Of a stretch of 7,771 nt of DNA, positions 1 to 7,271 are shown piece by piece (within the stretch, counting starts at the first letter, position 1; each line of letters opens with the position of its first letter). Origin of the DNA: Rhodospirillaceae bacterium (GTDB taxonomy: Bacteria; Pseudomonadota; Alphaproteobacteria; Rhodospirillales; Rhodospirillaceae); the NCBI GenBank assembly GCA_016937315.1, contig JAFGWD010000077.1:1-7771 (forward strand), in the 5' to 3' direction. A program made the position numbers and the translations under genes. Below the pieces are notes generated by a model. It was given only the letters and a program-made list of their open reading frames with translations, did no database searches and was not told the origin of the DNA.

Positions 1-1
1 A

Positions 2-1459
2 GGCAAGGGCGGCCAACTCGTTATTGCGGCGTTCCAGCTCATTGCGACGCTGTTGCAGATGCATTTCTTGACGTTTCCGTTCCGAAATGTCCGTCACGGT
101 AAAGCTCACTCCGGCATCCCTGTTCTCGGGATCAATCAGTGCGGCATTCAAGATAACGTCAATAATCCGTCCATCTTTGCAATACCATTGCACCTCAACA
201 GCGGCAGATCTCCCTTTGTCCAATTGCTCAAGGACCCGTCGTCCGACCGCTGCATACTCCGTCCCACTACCGTAGAAACGCCGTGTTGTCGTCCCCAACA
301 CCTCATCGCGTGCATATCCCAGCAAGGCACAAAAGCCGTCATTAACTTCAAATATTCGGCGTCCGCGCAGAAAACCAACACCAATCGGTGCGGCACGGAA
401 GATCGAGGCCAAACGCGCCTCATGCTCCATAGCTTCGGCCCGTGCCTGTATTACTTTATCGTGCTGAGCGGTCGTCGCTTCCCCCCACGCCACCAGTGTG
501 ACCGCCACCACAGCAACGCCAGTCACCAGCAAAACCCACATTCCCAAAAGAGCCGTACGACGTTGTGCCTCCAACGCCTCGTCTTCATCAATTTTGGAGA
601 TCATCACCCAGCCGGTTCCCGGCACCGGCAGGCCAATCGCCAAAACGCGTACACCGCGATAATCCAGGCCGCTCACCACGTCCCGTACCCCCTTCAACGC
701 CAGAGCCGCAGGCAAACCGACGGTATCTAACGGCGCAAAAAAGGTCAGAGGCGGATCATTTCGGTGACGTAACGGTGTTAAAAACTGCACGCGGCCATCC
801 TGCCGACGCACCAACAAAGTCTCAGCCGTTTTGCTGTTGCCAGGCCAGCGCCGCACCAACGGATACAAATATTTCTCTGGATCAGCGTCCAAAACGACAG
901 CCAGCCCTCTGGCACGCAAGGCTTCATCATCATCATCGGCAAACAACGCGGCAACCACATCGACCACTGGCTGGCCATTCAGACATGTGTTGAAATCTCC
1001 GAATTCAGGCACCCCACTCTTCCGCGCCTGATCCAACACATTGATGACACAACGATCTTCAGCCTCGCGACCAAGGTTCTTAACCCCAACAAGAACGCGA
1101 TTCTGACCATCAACCACCCGAATATCGTGGTAACGATAGGCTTCCTGCATCATCAGCAAGCGGGATGACACGGTGTCCAACAACTCGCTCTGCCATTCAC
1201 CAGCCGCCGCCCCCTTCGCCCACAAACGCATCGCTCGATTGACGGTTGGATTTGACACCAAGACTCGGGCATCTGCCATACGGTCGCGACGCCATTCATC
1301 AATTTCCATGACTTTCAGTGTGGCAATGGCGCGGAGATTTTCTTCGGCGTCTCGGCGCAGCAATTCCTCCTGATTATGCAGGTACCACCATCCACCGACC
1401 CCCATCAACGACAGGACCAAGACCAGTCCCACCAGCCAATAACGCGGCAAGATCCGCAT
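2..1459 (-). CDS. Membrane sensor protein with Cache-like and PAS domains (3' end outside window)
   Basis: Translating the minus strand from the ATG at 1459 gives 486 codons with no stop before the left edge. Residues 8-27 (YWLVGLVLVLSLMGVGGWWY) form a first membrane segment. Residues of about 29-298 make a periplasmic sensing region of Cache-like type, with stretches such as KYLYPLVRRWP, AETLLVRR and VPGTGWVMISK that resemble sensor-kinase/diguanylate-cyclase input domains. Residues of about 302-325 are a second membrane segment. A PAS domain follows (about 345-455; FRAAPIGVGF, VNDGFCALLGY), ending in the PAC-type signature VTDISERKRQ, then a charged heptad-like linker to the edge. Upstream of the ATG, GGGGGCGG may act as ribosome-binding site. 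The output domain (histidine kinase, GGDEF, EAL or another PAS) is not in the window, so the signalling reaction is unknown. It is divergent from cbiZ. The ligand is also unknown. Confidence 0.85.
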   Translation of the reverse strand, partial: MRILPRYWLVGLVLVLSLMGVGGWWYLHNQEELLRRDAEENLRAIATLKVMEIDEWRRDRMADARVLVSNPTVNRAMRLWAKGAAAGEWQSELLDTVSSRLLMMQEAYRYHDIRVVDGQNRVLVGVKNLGREAEDRCVINVLDQARKSGVPEFGDFNTCLNGQPVVDVVAALFADDDDEALRARGLAVVLDADPEKYLYPLVRRWPGNSKTAETLLVRRQDGRVQFLTPLRHRNDPPLTFFAPLDTVGLPAALALKGVRDVVSGLDYRGVRVLAIGLPVPGTGWVMISKIDEDEALEAQRRTALLGMWVLLVTGVAVVAVTLVAWGEATTAQHDKVIQARAEAMEHEARLASIFRAAPIGVGFLRGRRIFEVNDGFCALLGYARDEVLGTTTRRFYGSGTEYAAVGRRVLEQLDKGRSAAVEVQWYCKDGRIIDVILNAALIDPENRDAGVSFTVTDISERKRQEMHLQQRRNELERRNNELAALA

Positions 1460-1730
1460 AATGCCGCCCCCATCCCTTTCCGTAAATTGCACACGGGAGC
1501 AAGACGATAAAACGCCACACCCGACCTACCCACGCACGTCTCTGGCGCTCTCCAGAACGCGCAATATGCAACGCTGGGTTACATATGGGGCAAACACCGA
1601 CAGAAACAACCAACCTCGAAATAGAGAATCATCCACATGTGGCAAAACGCCCACTGCGGAACACACACCTTCACGGCGGGTACAGTTATGTTGTATCAAA
1701 TCTTTTTGAATGCGAGAAAGGACGAAACGC
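1460..1730. other. Divergent intergenic region between the sensor gene and cbiZ
   Basis: These 271 bases separate the starts of two divergent genes and must hold both promoters. I see a perfect 10-bp palindrome, CCACATGTGG, at 1633-1642, which could be a regulator site but may be chance. A weak plus-strand promoter candidate for cbiZ is TTCACG (1670-1675), an 18-base spacer and TATCAA (1694-1699), each hexamer matching consensus at four of six positions. I found no cobalamin riboswitch core and no convincing small gene. Confidence 0.4.
1714..1722 (+). promoter_or_regulatory. Ribosome-binding site that sets the cbiZ start
   Basis: GAGAAAGGA lies 8 bases before the ATG at 1731. The in-frame ATG at 1710 has no purine-rich sequence before it (the preceding bases are a T-run), so the 1731 start is preferred. 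This shortens the protein by seven residues. Confidence 0.7.
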
Positions 1731-2939
1731 ATGGTTCTTGACACCATTTTCAACACAGTCGAACTGCACCGGACGGATAAATTCGTCGCGCTCCGTTTTC
1801 TTGCTCCACATCGCGTGATTTCGACCAGTCTCACAGATGGCGGAATCGTCGAAGGACTGGACGTAGTCTTCAATCATCAGGGCAGTGAGGCCGGGCCGTT
1901 ATCACGGCACCCCGCTCCTGGAATCATCGCACGCCAAGATCTGTATGCTGCGGCAATGCTGGAACGACACGGAATGGCCGGATTAAAAGCCGCACAGCTT
2001 GGCACGGCCGCGAACATGAACAATCTGGCCGTGGTGCGTGAAGACTTCCGCGAAATCTCGGTTCTCGCTGTCGCTACTGGCGGGGTAGAGGGCAACGCGG
2101 CACGAGCGGGGGACCCCGCCTCATGTTACGAATACGACGGACGTCATGACCCGATCACGCGACAGCCCCCGCCCGCGTTCGGCACCATCAACGTCATGGT
2201 CATCATCAATCAACCCATGCTGAATGGTGCCTTAGTCCGTGCGGTTATGACGGCCAGCGAGGCCAAAACCGCCGCATTACAAGAATTATCCATCCCATCG
2301 CGCTATTCCACCGAACTCGCAACCGGCACGGGAACCGACCAAATTGCAATCTGTGTCCCAGTCTGCGGCCCAACCACACCCCTGCGCGGTGCCGGACACC
2401 ACACCACGGCAGGCGAGTTGATCGGTAAGGCCGTGAAACGTGCTATCAAGGACACTCTGATTTTTCAGAACGGCTTATTCCCCGCCGAGCGGTGCTCGTG
2501 CATGCGTTTGATGGAACGTTTCGGTTTCCCTGGGGAAAGCCTAGTCGATGCGGTTCTGCCTTACGTTCCTCACTCCGTCCGCGACGGAGTCCGCAAGGGA
2601 CCCCACGTTTTTGATCGCGACCCAATGACGGCTTTGGCGGTTGCGGCCTTCGTGCATGTCCACGACCAACTCACTTGGGGTATGGCTCCTCCCCTCTGCG
2701 GTCGAGATGCCGCCGTGACTCACGGCGCATCAATCTCCGCCGCATGTTCCGGGCGAGCTGACCGCTGGGCGGCCTATCGCGACCGCATCGCTAAAGACTG
2801 CGAAACGCAAAAGCGTTACGACCCGGCCTTCGTTGTGCCAATCGCTCTTGGCCTGGGCTATACGGAAAAATGGCTGGCCCACGACGCTATGCTCGCTGAT
2901 CTTGCCACACACGTCGCTCCAAATGCCGCCGGCAAGTGA
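1731..2939 (+). CDS. cbiZ: Adenosylcobinamide amidohydrolase CbiZ with C-terminal extension
   Basis: The 402-residue product carries the CbiZ family blocks: VATGGVEGNAARAGD (114-128), GTINVMVIINQP (151-162), MTASEAKTAALQEL (173-186), ATGTGTDQIAI (197-207) and GAGHHTTAGELIG (220-232). CbiZ enzymes cleave the aminopropanol amide bond of adenosylcobinamide to give adenosylcobyric acid, which re-enters cobalamin synthesis; this remodels salvaged corrinoids in the cytoplasm. No signal peptide is visible. Family members are usually about 220-250 residues, matching residues 1-250 here. The remaining 150 or so (from about CSCMRLMERFGF) form an extension I cannot assign; it holds several Cys and His residues. 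No other cobalamin gene is in the window. The gene stands alone, divergent from the sensor gene and convergent with the met operon. Start chosen at 1731 on the ribosome-binding site at 1714-1722. Confidence 0.88.
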   Translation: MVLDTIFNTVELHRTDKFVALRFLAPHRVISTSLTDGGIVEGLDVVFNHQGSEAGPLSRHPAPGIIARQDLYAAAMLERHGMAGLKAAQLGTAANMNNLAVVREDFREISVLAVATGGVEGNAARAGDPASCYEYDGRHDPITRQPPPAFGTINVMVIINQPMLNGALVRAVMTASEAKTAALQELSIPSRYSTELATGTGTDQIAICVPVCGPTTPLRGAGHHTTAGELIGKAVKRAIKDTLIFQNGLFPAERCSCMRLMERFGFPGESLVDAVLPYVPHSVRDGVRKGPHVFDRDPMTALAVAAFVHVHDQLTWGMAPPLCGRDAAVTHGASISAACSGRADRWAAYRDRIAKDCETQKRYDPAFVVPIALGLGYTEKWLAHDAMLADLATHVAPNAAGK

Positions 2940-2950
2940 ACCAACGACAC

Positions 2951-2977
2951 AAAGAAAATGGCGGGCAATGCCCGCCA
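2951..2977 (-). terminator. Intrinsic terminator of the met operon
   Basis: TGGCGGGC (2959-2966) and GCCCGCCA (2970-2977) form a perfect 8-bp stem with a 3-base loop. Read on the minus strand it is followed by TTTTCTTT (2958-2951), the expected U-tract. It sits 28 bases past the last metQ stop. On the plus strand no T-run follows the hairpin, so it would be a poor terminator for cbiZ. Confidence 0.85.
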
Positions 2978-3005
2978 CTCCACATCAAGTCCCCTTGCCC
3001 CTTTA

Positions 3006-3803
3006 TCAAAAGGCTGGGGCCACCGCGCCTTTGAAGGTTTTCAGGATAAACGCCCGAACTTCTGGGGTTTGGTACGTGGCAACAATCGCCCTCACCCAAT
3101 CTGCATCCTTATTTTTGGCATGTACCACAAAGATATTGGCATAAGGACTGTCCGCCGCTTCAATCACGATGGCGTCTCGGGTCGGCACCAAGTTGGCTTC
3201 CAGCGCATAGTTGGTGTTGATTGCAGCGAGTGTCACATCGGGCAAGGAGCGCGGCAACTGCGCCGCATCCAGTTCCACAATCTTCAGCTTCTTTGGATTG
3301 GCAACAATGTCCACCACGCCAGCCCCCAATCCAACCCCTTTGGCGAGGGAGATCAGACCGTACTTCTGCAACAACAGCAGAGCACGACCGCCATTGGTTG
3401 GATCATTGGGGATCGCCACCGCATCACCCATCTTCAACGCGGACAGCGACTTGACCTTTGTCGAGTACACGCCCATCGGCTCGACAAAGTTGGTTCCCAC
3501 CGAAACCAGCTTAAACCCCCGGTCCCGCACTTGGTTGTCAAGATAGGGTTGGTGCTGGAAAGAATTCATATCCAGATCGCCGTCGTTGACCGCCTGATTG
3601 GGCAGAACGTAGTCCGAAAACGACACAATTTTGATGTCGATACCCTTCTGCGCCAAACGCGGTTTGACAAACTCCATCACCTGTTCATGAGTCCCCGGCG
3701 TCACACCGACGGTGTAGGTCCGCGCAACAGCGGCAGAGGACAAAGCCAAAGGCACGGCAATCGTGGCACACACCAAAACACTCAAAAATAAACGACGCTT
3801 CAT
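3006..3803 (-). CDS. metQ: MetQ-family methionine-binding protein, third copy in the operon
   Basis: This 265-residue protein is a periplasmic substrate-binding protein of the NlpA/MetQ family, which delivers methionine (L- or D-) to the MetNI translocator. Family blocks seen include GVTPGTHEQVMEFVKP near the mature N-terminus, FSDYVLPNQAVNDGDLDMN, SFQHQPYLDNQ, IPNDPTNGGRALLLLQK, KIVELDAAQLPRSL and INTNYALEA. The N-terminus is a Sec signal peptide (MKRR, hydrophobic core, probable cleavage after AVA at residue 27). Cys12 is preceded by VLV, not a lipobox, so the protein should be soluble rather than a lipoprotein. The start has GGAGG and GAGG purine runs just upstream. It is the last gene of the operon, 38 bases after the second metQ copy, and is followed by a terminator. 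It resembles the second copy more than the first. Exact ligand not known. Confidence 0.92.
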   Translation of the reverse strand: MKRRLFLSVLVCATIAVPLALSSAAVARTYTVGVTPGTHEQVMEFVKPRLAQKGIDIKIVSFSDYVLPNQAVNDGDLDMNSFQHQPYLDNQVRDRGFKLVSVGTNFVEPMGVYSTKVKSLSALKMGDAVAIPNDPTNGGRALLLLQKYGLISLAKGVGLGAGVVDIVANPKKLKIVELDAAQLPRSLPDVTLAAINTNYALEANLVPTRDAIVIEAADSPYANIFVVHAKNKDADWVRAIVATYQTPEVRAFILKTFKGAVAPAF

Positions 3804-3841
3804 GATCCTCGTCCTCCGTCAAGATTTAGCCTCGACATGCT

Positions 3842-4642
3842 CTAGAACGCAGGCACCAAGGCCCCTTTGAAGGTTTTCAAAATGAAGGCCCGGACCGGTT
3901 CCGACTGATACGTCGAAACGATGGTTTTAACCCAGGGCGCATCCTTGTTCTTTTCATGGATGGCAAAAATATTGACGTAGGGGCTGTCTGCATCCTCCAA
4001 CAGAATCGCGTCGCGAACCGGCAGGAAACCCGCCTCCACTGCATAGTTGGTATTCACCGCACCCGCAGCCAGATCCGTCAACGCACGCGGCATCTGTGCC
4101 GCATCCAACTCAACAATCTTCAGCTTTTTCGGGTTTTCAATGATGTCCGGCACGCCGGGAGTCAACGTCGCATCGGCAGAGAGCTTAAGAACACCGTGCT
4201 TTTGCAACAGCAGCAAAGCCCGTCCACCATTGGTGGGATCGTTGGGGATACCCAGCGTATCACCCGCCTTTAAGTCCGCCAATGATTTAATCATTTTGGA
4301 ATAAATCCCCATTGGGGCAATGAAATTGGCCCCCGCCGAAATCAACTTGTAGCCACGATCCCGCACCTGATTGTCAAAATACGGCTTATGTTGGAAGGCA
4401 TTCATATCCAAATCGCCGTCATTCACCGCTTGGTTCGGCAACACATAGTCGCTGAACGACACGATCTGAATATCCAAACCCTTTTTCGCCAACAGCGGCT
4501 TGACAAACTCCATCACCTGCTCGTGCACACCGGGTGTGACACCAACCTTAATGGCCTTCGCATTGGCTGAGGACGCCGCCGCAAAAATCGCCGTCGTCGC
4601 CACCACACCCATGAAAAGGGTTTTGAACACCTGTCTGAACAT
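3842..4642 (-). CDS. metQ: MetQ-family methionine-binding protein, second copy in the operon
   Basis: The 266-residue product is another NlpA/MetQ-type binding protein. It has GVTPGVHEQVMEFVKPLLA, FSDYVLPNQAVNDGDLDMN, AFQHKPYFDNQ, IPNDPTNGGRALLLLQK, KIVELDAAQMPRAL and VNTNYAVEA, and ends FKGALVPAF like its siblings. The signal peptide is residues 1-28 with probable cleavage after ANA; there is no cysteine in it, so no lipid anchor. It lies 43 bases after the first metQ copy and 38 before the third, on the same strand, with AGGG and AGG purine runs before the ATG. Differences from the neighbours in and near the conserved blocks (for example FQHKPYFDNQ, and ANFIAPMGIYS against TNFVEPMGVYS) could shift ligand preference, but this is inference. 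Function as a methionine or related amino-acid receptor is likely from family and context. Confidence 0.92.
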   Translation of the reverse strand: MFRQVFKTLFMGVVATTAIFAAASSANAKAIKVGVTPGVHEQVMEFVKPLLAKKGLDIQIVSFSDYVLPNQAVNDGDLDMNAFQHKPYFDNQVRDRGYKLISAGANFIAPMGIYSKMIKSLADLKAGDTLGIPNDPTNGGRALLLLQKHGVLKLSADATLTPGVPDIIENPKKLKIVELDAAQMPRALTDLAAGAVNTNYAVEAGFLPVRDAILLEDADSPYVNIFAIHEKNKDAPWVKTIVSTYQSEPVRAFILKTFKGALVPAF

Positions 4643-4685
4643 GATTGCCTATCCCTGCTGTTTTCAGCGTGATGCCGACATTCCA

Positions 4686-5480
4686 TTAGAACGCGGGCAC
4701 GATGCTACCCTTAAAGGTTTTCAGAATGAAGTCCCGAACCGGCGCAGACTGATACGCTGCGACAAAATCCTTTGCCCACGATGCATTTTGATTGCTCGCC
4801 TTGACCGCAATCACGTTGGCATACGGGCTGTTGGCATCCTCGACGATCAAGGCATCCTTGGTCGGCACCAAACCGGCCTGGATGGCGTAATTGGTGTTAA
4901 CTGCGGCCGCCGTCAAATCAGGAATCGCACGCGGCAATTGCGCGGCGTCCAGTTCCACGAACTTCAGGCCCTTTGGATTCTTGACAATATCCGGAATACC
5001 AGCACGCAGCCCCGCCTTCGGGTTCAGAGCAATCAGGCCTGCCCGTTCAATCAGCAACAAGGCGCGACCACCATTGGTTGGATCATTGGGCAAACCGATG
5101 GTGTCCCCCGCCTTCAGATCGGCAAAGCTTTTCACCTTGTTAGAATAAATCCCCATGGGCAGCACAATAGACTTGCCGATAGACACCAGTTTGTAGCCGC
5201 GATCCCGCACCTGATTATCGAGATAAGGCTGATGCTGGAAGGAGTTGATGTCCAGATCACCGTCATTCAAAGCCTGATTCGGCAGCACATAGTCACTGAA
5301 ACCAATGACATCAATAGCAATACCTTTTTTCGCCAACTCGCCCTTCACAAATTCAGCGACCTGTTCGTGCGGGCCTTGCGTAACGCCAACCTTATAAGTT
5401 TTGGCCTCGGCTCCGGCAGCAGACATGACGATGCCAATGGCGGCAATAACGGCACCACGCAACACATGCAACAGAGTCAT
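4686..5480 (-). CDS. metQ: MetQ-family methionine-binding protein, first copy in the operon
   Basis: This 264-residue NlpA/MetQ-family protein is the copy closest to metI, the usual place of metQ. It shows GVTQGPHEQVAEFVKGELA, FSDYVLPNQALNDGDLDIN, SFQHQPYLDNQ, LPNDPTNGGRALLLIE, KFVELDAAQLPRAI and VNTNYAIQA. A signal peptide with probable cleavage after AEA (residue 26) and no cysteine indicates a soluble periplasmic protein. The ATG has a strong ribosome-binding site, AGAGGAG, seven bases upstream. It starts 39 bases after the metI stop. It is the most divergent of the three copies: where the others have VMEFVKP and VSFSDY, it has VAEFVKG and IGFSDY. It is a good candidate for the original methionine receptor of the system, with the other two arising by duplication, but that order is inference. 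Confidence 0.92.
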   Translation of the reverse strand: MTLLHVLRGAVIAAIGIVMSAAGAEAKTYKVGVTQGPHEQVAEFVKGELAKKGIAIDVIGFSDYVLPNQALNDGDLDINSFQHQPYLDNQVRDRGYKLVSIGKSIVLPMGIYSNKVKSFADLKAGDTIGLPNDPTNGGRALLLIERAGLIALNPKAGLRAGIPDIVKNPKGLKFVELDAAQLPRAIPDLTAAAVNTNYAIQAGLVPTKDALIVEDANSPYANVIAVKASNQNASWAKDFVAAYQSAPVRDFILKTFKGSIVPAF

Positions 5481-5519
5481 GGAATGGCTCCTCTTTCAGA
5501 CAAAGGGGGATATACGCAC

Positions 5520-6179
5520 TTACCGTACGCGTTTATTCAGGCGGCGTGCCAAACGGTCACCGGCACTTTGAATCACTTGCACAACAACGATCAACACCAG
5601 AACCACAGCAGCCATGATATCGGGACGGAAACGTTGATAACCATATCGGATGCCAAGATCCCCCAGTCCTCCGCCACCAACCGCACCCACCATGGCGGAA
5701 TATCCGATCAACAGAACGGTGGTCAGAGTCAAGCCCAGCACGATAGCAGGCAGCGCCTCAGGCAGCAGGACCTTGAAGATGATCTGTAATGGATTGGCAC
5801 CCATTGCTTGAGCGGCCTCGGTCAAGCCCGCGTCAACGCTACGCACCGCACCTTCGATGATACGTGCGATGAACGGCGTCGCCGCCACGGTCAGGGGCAC
5901 AATCGCCGCAGACGTACCGATGGACGTCCCCGCGACAAACCGTGTGAATGGAATGATTGCCACCGCCAGGATAATGAAAGGAATCGACCGCGTCGCATTA
6001 ACAAATGCCCCAACGACACGGTTAAATATCGGCATTTCGAACAGTTCGCCACGCCCCGACGTCGCCAAAAGGATTCCCAACGGCCCCCCCAAAAGCGTGC
6101 CGATGGACAAAGCCGCCAGGACCATATAGCCGGTCTCGAAGGCTGCATCAGCCAGCAGGGACAGAATCTGGATCGACAT
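5520..6179 (-). CDS. metI: Methionine ABC transporter permease MetI
   Basis: The 219-residue integral membrane protein matches MetI throughout: ATRSIPFIILAVAIIPFTRFVAGTSIG in two adjoining stretches (62-88), AAIVPLTVAATPFIARI, and the EAA cytoplasmic loop beginning E121 AAQAMGANPLQI with VLLPEALP, which docks on the ATPase. About five membrane segments are visible (roughly 17-39, 55-77, 83-104, 143-165, 187-205). It forms the homodimeric channel of the MetNI importer in the inner membrane. The start at ATG 6179 aligns with the usual family N-terminus and has GGAG about ten bases upstream; a GTG at 6197 would add six residues and is less likely. The gene start overlaps the end of metN by 32 bases, suggesting translational coupling. 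Confidence 0.95.
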   Translation of the reverse strand: MSIQILSLLADAAFETGYMVLAALSIGTLLGGPLGILLATSGRGELFEMPIFNRVVGAFVNATRSIPFIILAVAIIPFTRFVAGTSIGTSAAIVPLTVAATPFIARIIEGAVRSVDAGLTEAAQAMGANPLQIIFKVLLPEALPAIVLGLTLTTVLLIGYSAMVGAVGGGGLGDLGIRYGYQRFRPDIMAAVVLVLIVVVQVIQSAGDRLARRLNKRVR

Positions 6180-7212
6180 AACCGATGATCTCCGCACTTA
6201 AATTACGGGATTGGACATAAGCAATGGCCTTTTCGGCCTCCGCCTGACCACCCTTGCCTTCAACGAACAGAATCCCGAACGGACGATTCTGGATATAATC
6301 CACTTGTCCGGCCAAAATATTGAAATCAATGCCGGCTATGCGGCTCAACTGACTGATAATCGGCTCATAGGCATTGGGGCCGGTGAACACAATTTTAACC
6401 ACCGGGTTTTCTCCGGCAGCGGAGGGAGTCTCACGGATAATGCGGCGCAAGGACTTCGGCAATGCGGCCTCAATCTCGCCCGCAATCAAGGCTTGAGTCG
6501 TCGGGTGCTCTGGCTTTACGAACACATCAAACACATTGCCCTGTTCAACAATGGCACCATCGTCGATCACCGCGACACGATCACACAGATCACGGACCAC
6601 ACTCATTTCGTGGGTAATCACCATCATCGTTAGGTCAAGGCGACGGTTAATATCCCGCAACAGGTCCAAGATTTGCTGCGTCGTCTCCGGGTCCAGTGCG
6701 GAGGTCACCTCGTCACACAACAGCATCTTCGGTTCGGCAACCAAAGCACGGGCAATACCGACCCGCTGTTTTTGCCCACCACAGAGCTCAGCCGGATATC
6801 GATCGGATTTGTCCGTCAGCCCCACCAGTTCCAAAAGCGGCGCAACACGTGCGGCAATCTCAGCCTTCGGCACTTTGGCGAGTTCCAAGGGCAAGGCGAC
6901 ATTGCCATAAACCGTGCGTGAAGACAGCAAATTGAAGTGTTGGAACACCATACCAATGGTGCGCCGAAACGCTGTCAAATCAGCATTGGACAAACCGGCA
7001 ATGTCAACGCCATCGACGACGACACGTCCTCCTGTCACCTTTTCCAATCGATTGACGGTGCGGATGAGAGTGCTTTTACCCGCGCCAGAGCGCCCGATAA
7101 TACCAAAAATTTCCCCCTGCCCAATCGAAAGATCGACACCTTTCAGGGCATGGTGCGCCGCTTGGCCGCGTGCCGCAGGGTAAACTTTTTCCAGAGCTTC
7201 CAAACGGATCAT
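6148..7212 (-). CDS. metN: Methionine ABC transporter ATP-binding protein MetN
   Basis: The 354-residue ATPase energises methionine uptake with MetI. In order: Walker A GRSGAGKST (40-48), Q-loop FQHFNLL with Gln91, signature region LCGGQKQR (143-150), Walker B MLLCDE (163-168, catalytic Glu168), D-loop SALD (171-174), H-loop His201 in VITHEM. Residues of about 262-346 form the C-terminal NIL domain, which in E. coli MetN binds methionine and inhibits transport, so cytoplasmic feedback is probably retained here. The signature motif carries Cys145 (codon TGT) where ABC proteins usually have Ser (LSGGQ); the rest is intact. AAGG (7220-7223) sits seven bases before the ATG. First gene of the operon, directly behind the SAM-II riboswitch and leader terminator. 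The last eight residues run past the usual GYV end and overlap metI. Confidence 0.96.
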   Translation of the reverse strand: MIRLEALEKVYPAARGQAAHHALKGVDLSIGQGEIFGIIGRSGAGKSTLIRTVNRLEKVTGGRVVVDGVDIAGLSNADLTAFRRTIGMVFQHFNLLSSRTVYGNVALPLELAKVPKAEIAARVAPLLELVGLTDKSDRYPAELCGGQKQRVGIARALVAEPKMLLCDEVTSALDPETTQQILDLLRDINRRLDLTMMVITHEMSVVRDLCDRVAVIDDGAIVEQGNVFDVFVKPEHPTTQALIAGEIEAALPKSLRRIIRETPSAAGENPVVKIVFTGPNAYEPIISQLSRIAGIDFNILAGQVDYIQNRPFGILFVEGKGGQAEAEKAIAYVQSRNLSAEIIGYVDPDSVPAG

Positions 7213-7229
7213 TTCAACGCCTTGACACG

Positions 7230-7259
7230 AAAAAACCGCCGCAGCACGGGGCCGGGCGG
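7230..7259 (-). terminator. Leader (attenuator) terminator between riboswitch and metN
   Basis: On the minus strand CCGCC (7259-7255) pairs with GGCGG (7240-7236). The stem continues upward with C-G, G-U, G-C and C-G pairs after a one-base bulge at 7241, giving nine pairs and a five-base loop. Six U residues follow (7235-7230). It lies 12 bases past the aptamer and 17 bases before the metN ATG, the layout of a riboswitch-controlled attenuator. Confidence 0.8.
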
Positions 7260-7271
7260 ATCACATCCCAA

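Noticed and set aside
53..730. A 225-codon plus-strand open frame across the sensor gene.
   Set aside because: It is antisense to a frame with clear TM and PAS sequence and has no family-like features; it is a shadow frame.
1646..1660. GCCCACTGCGG upstream of cbiZ looked faintly like the GCCACTG element of a cobalamin riboswitch.
   Set aside because: There is no B12-box (GGAGACC-type) element or other conserved core part nearby, and the motif is broken by an extra C.
2958..3791. A 277-codon plus-strand open frame opposite the last metQ.
   Set aside because: It is antisense to an intact MetQ protein and begins inside the terminator hairpin.
4500..5789. A 429-codon plus-strand open frame across two metQ genes and metI.
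   Set aside because: It spans three recognised minus-strand genes and their gaps and reads as low-complexity shadow translation.
7261..7266. A start-stop ATGTGA immediately after the riboswitch on the minus strand.
   Set aside because: No purine-rich ribosome-binding site at normal spacing and no leader peptide; chance is the simplest explanation.
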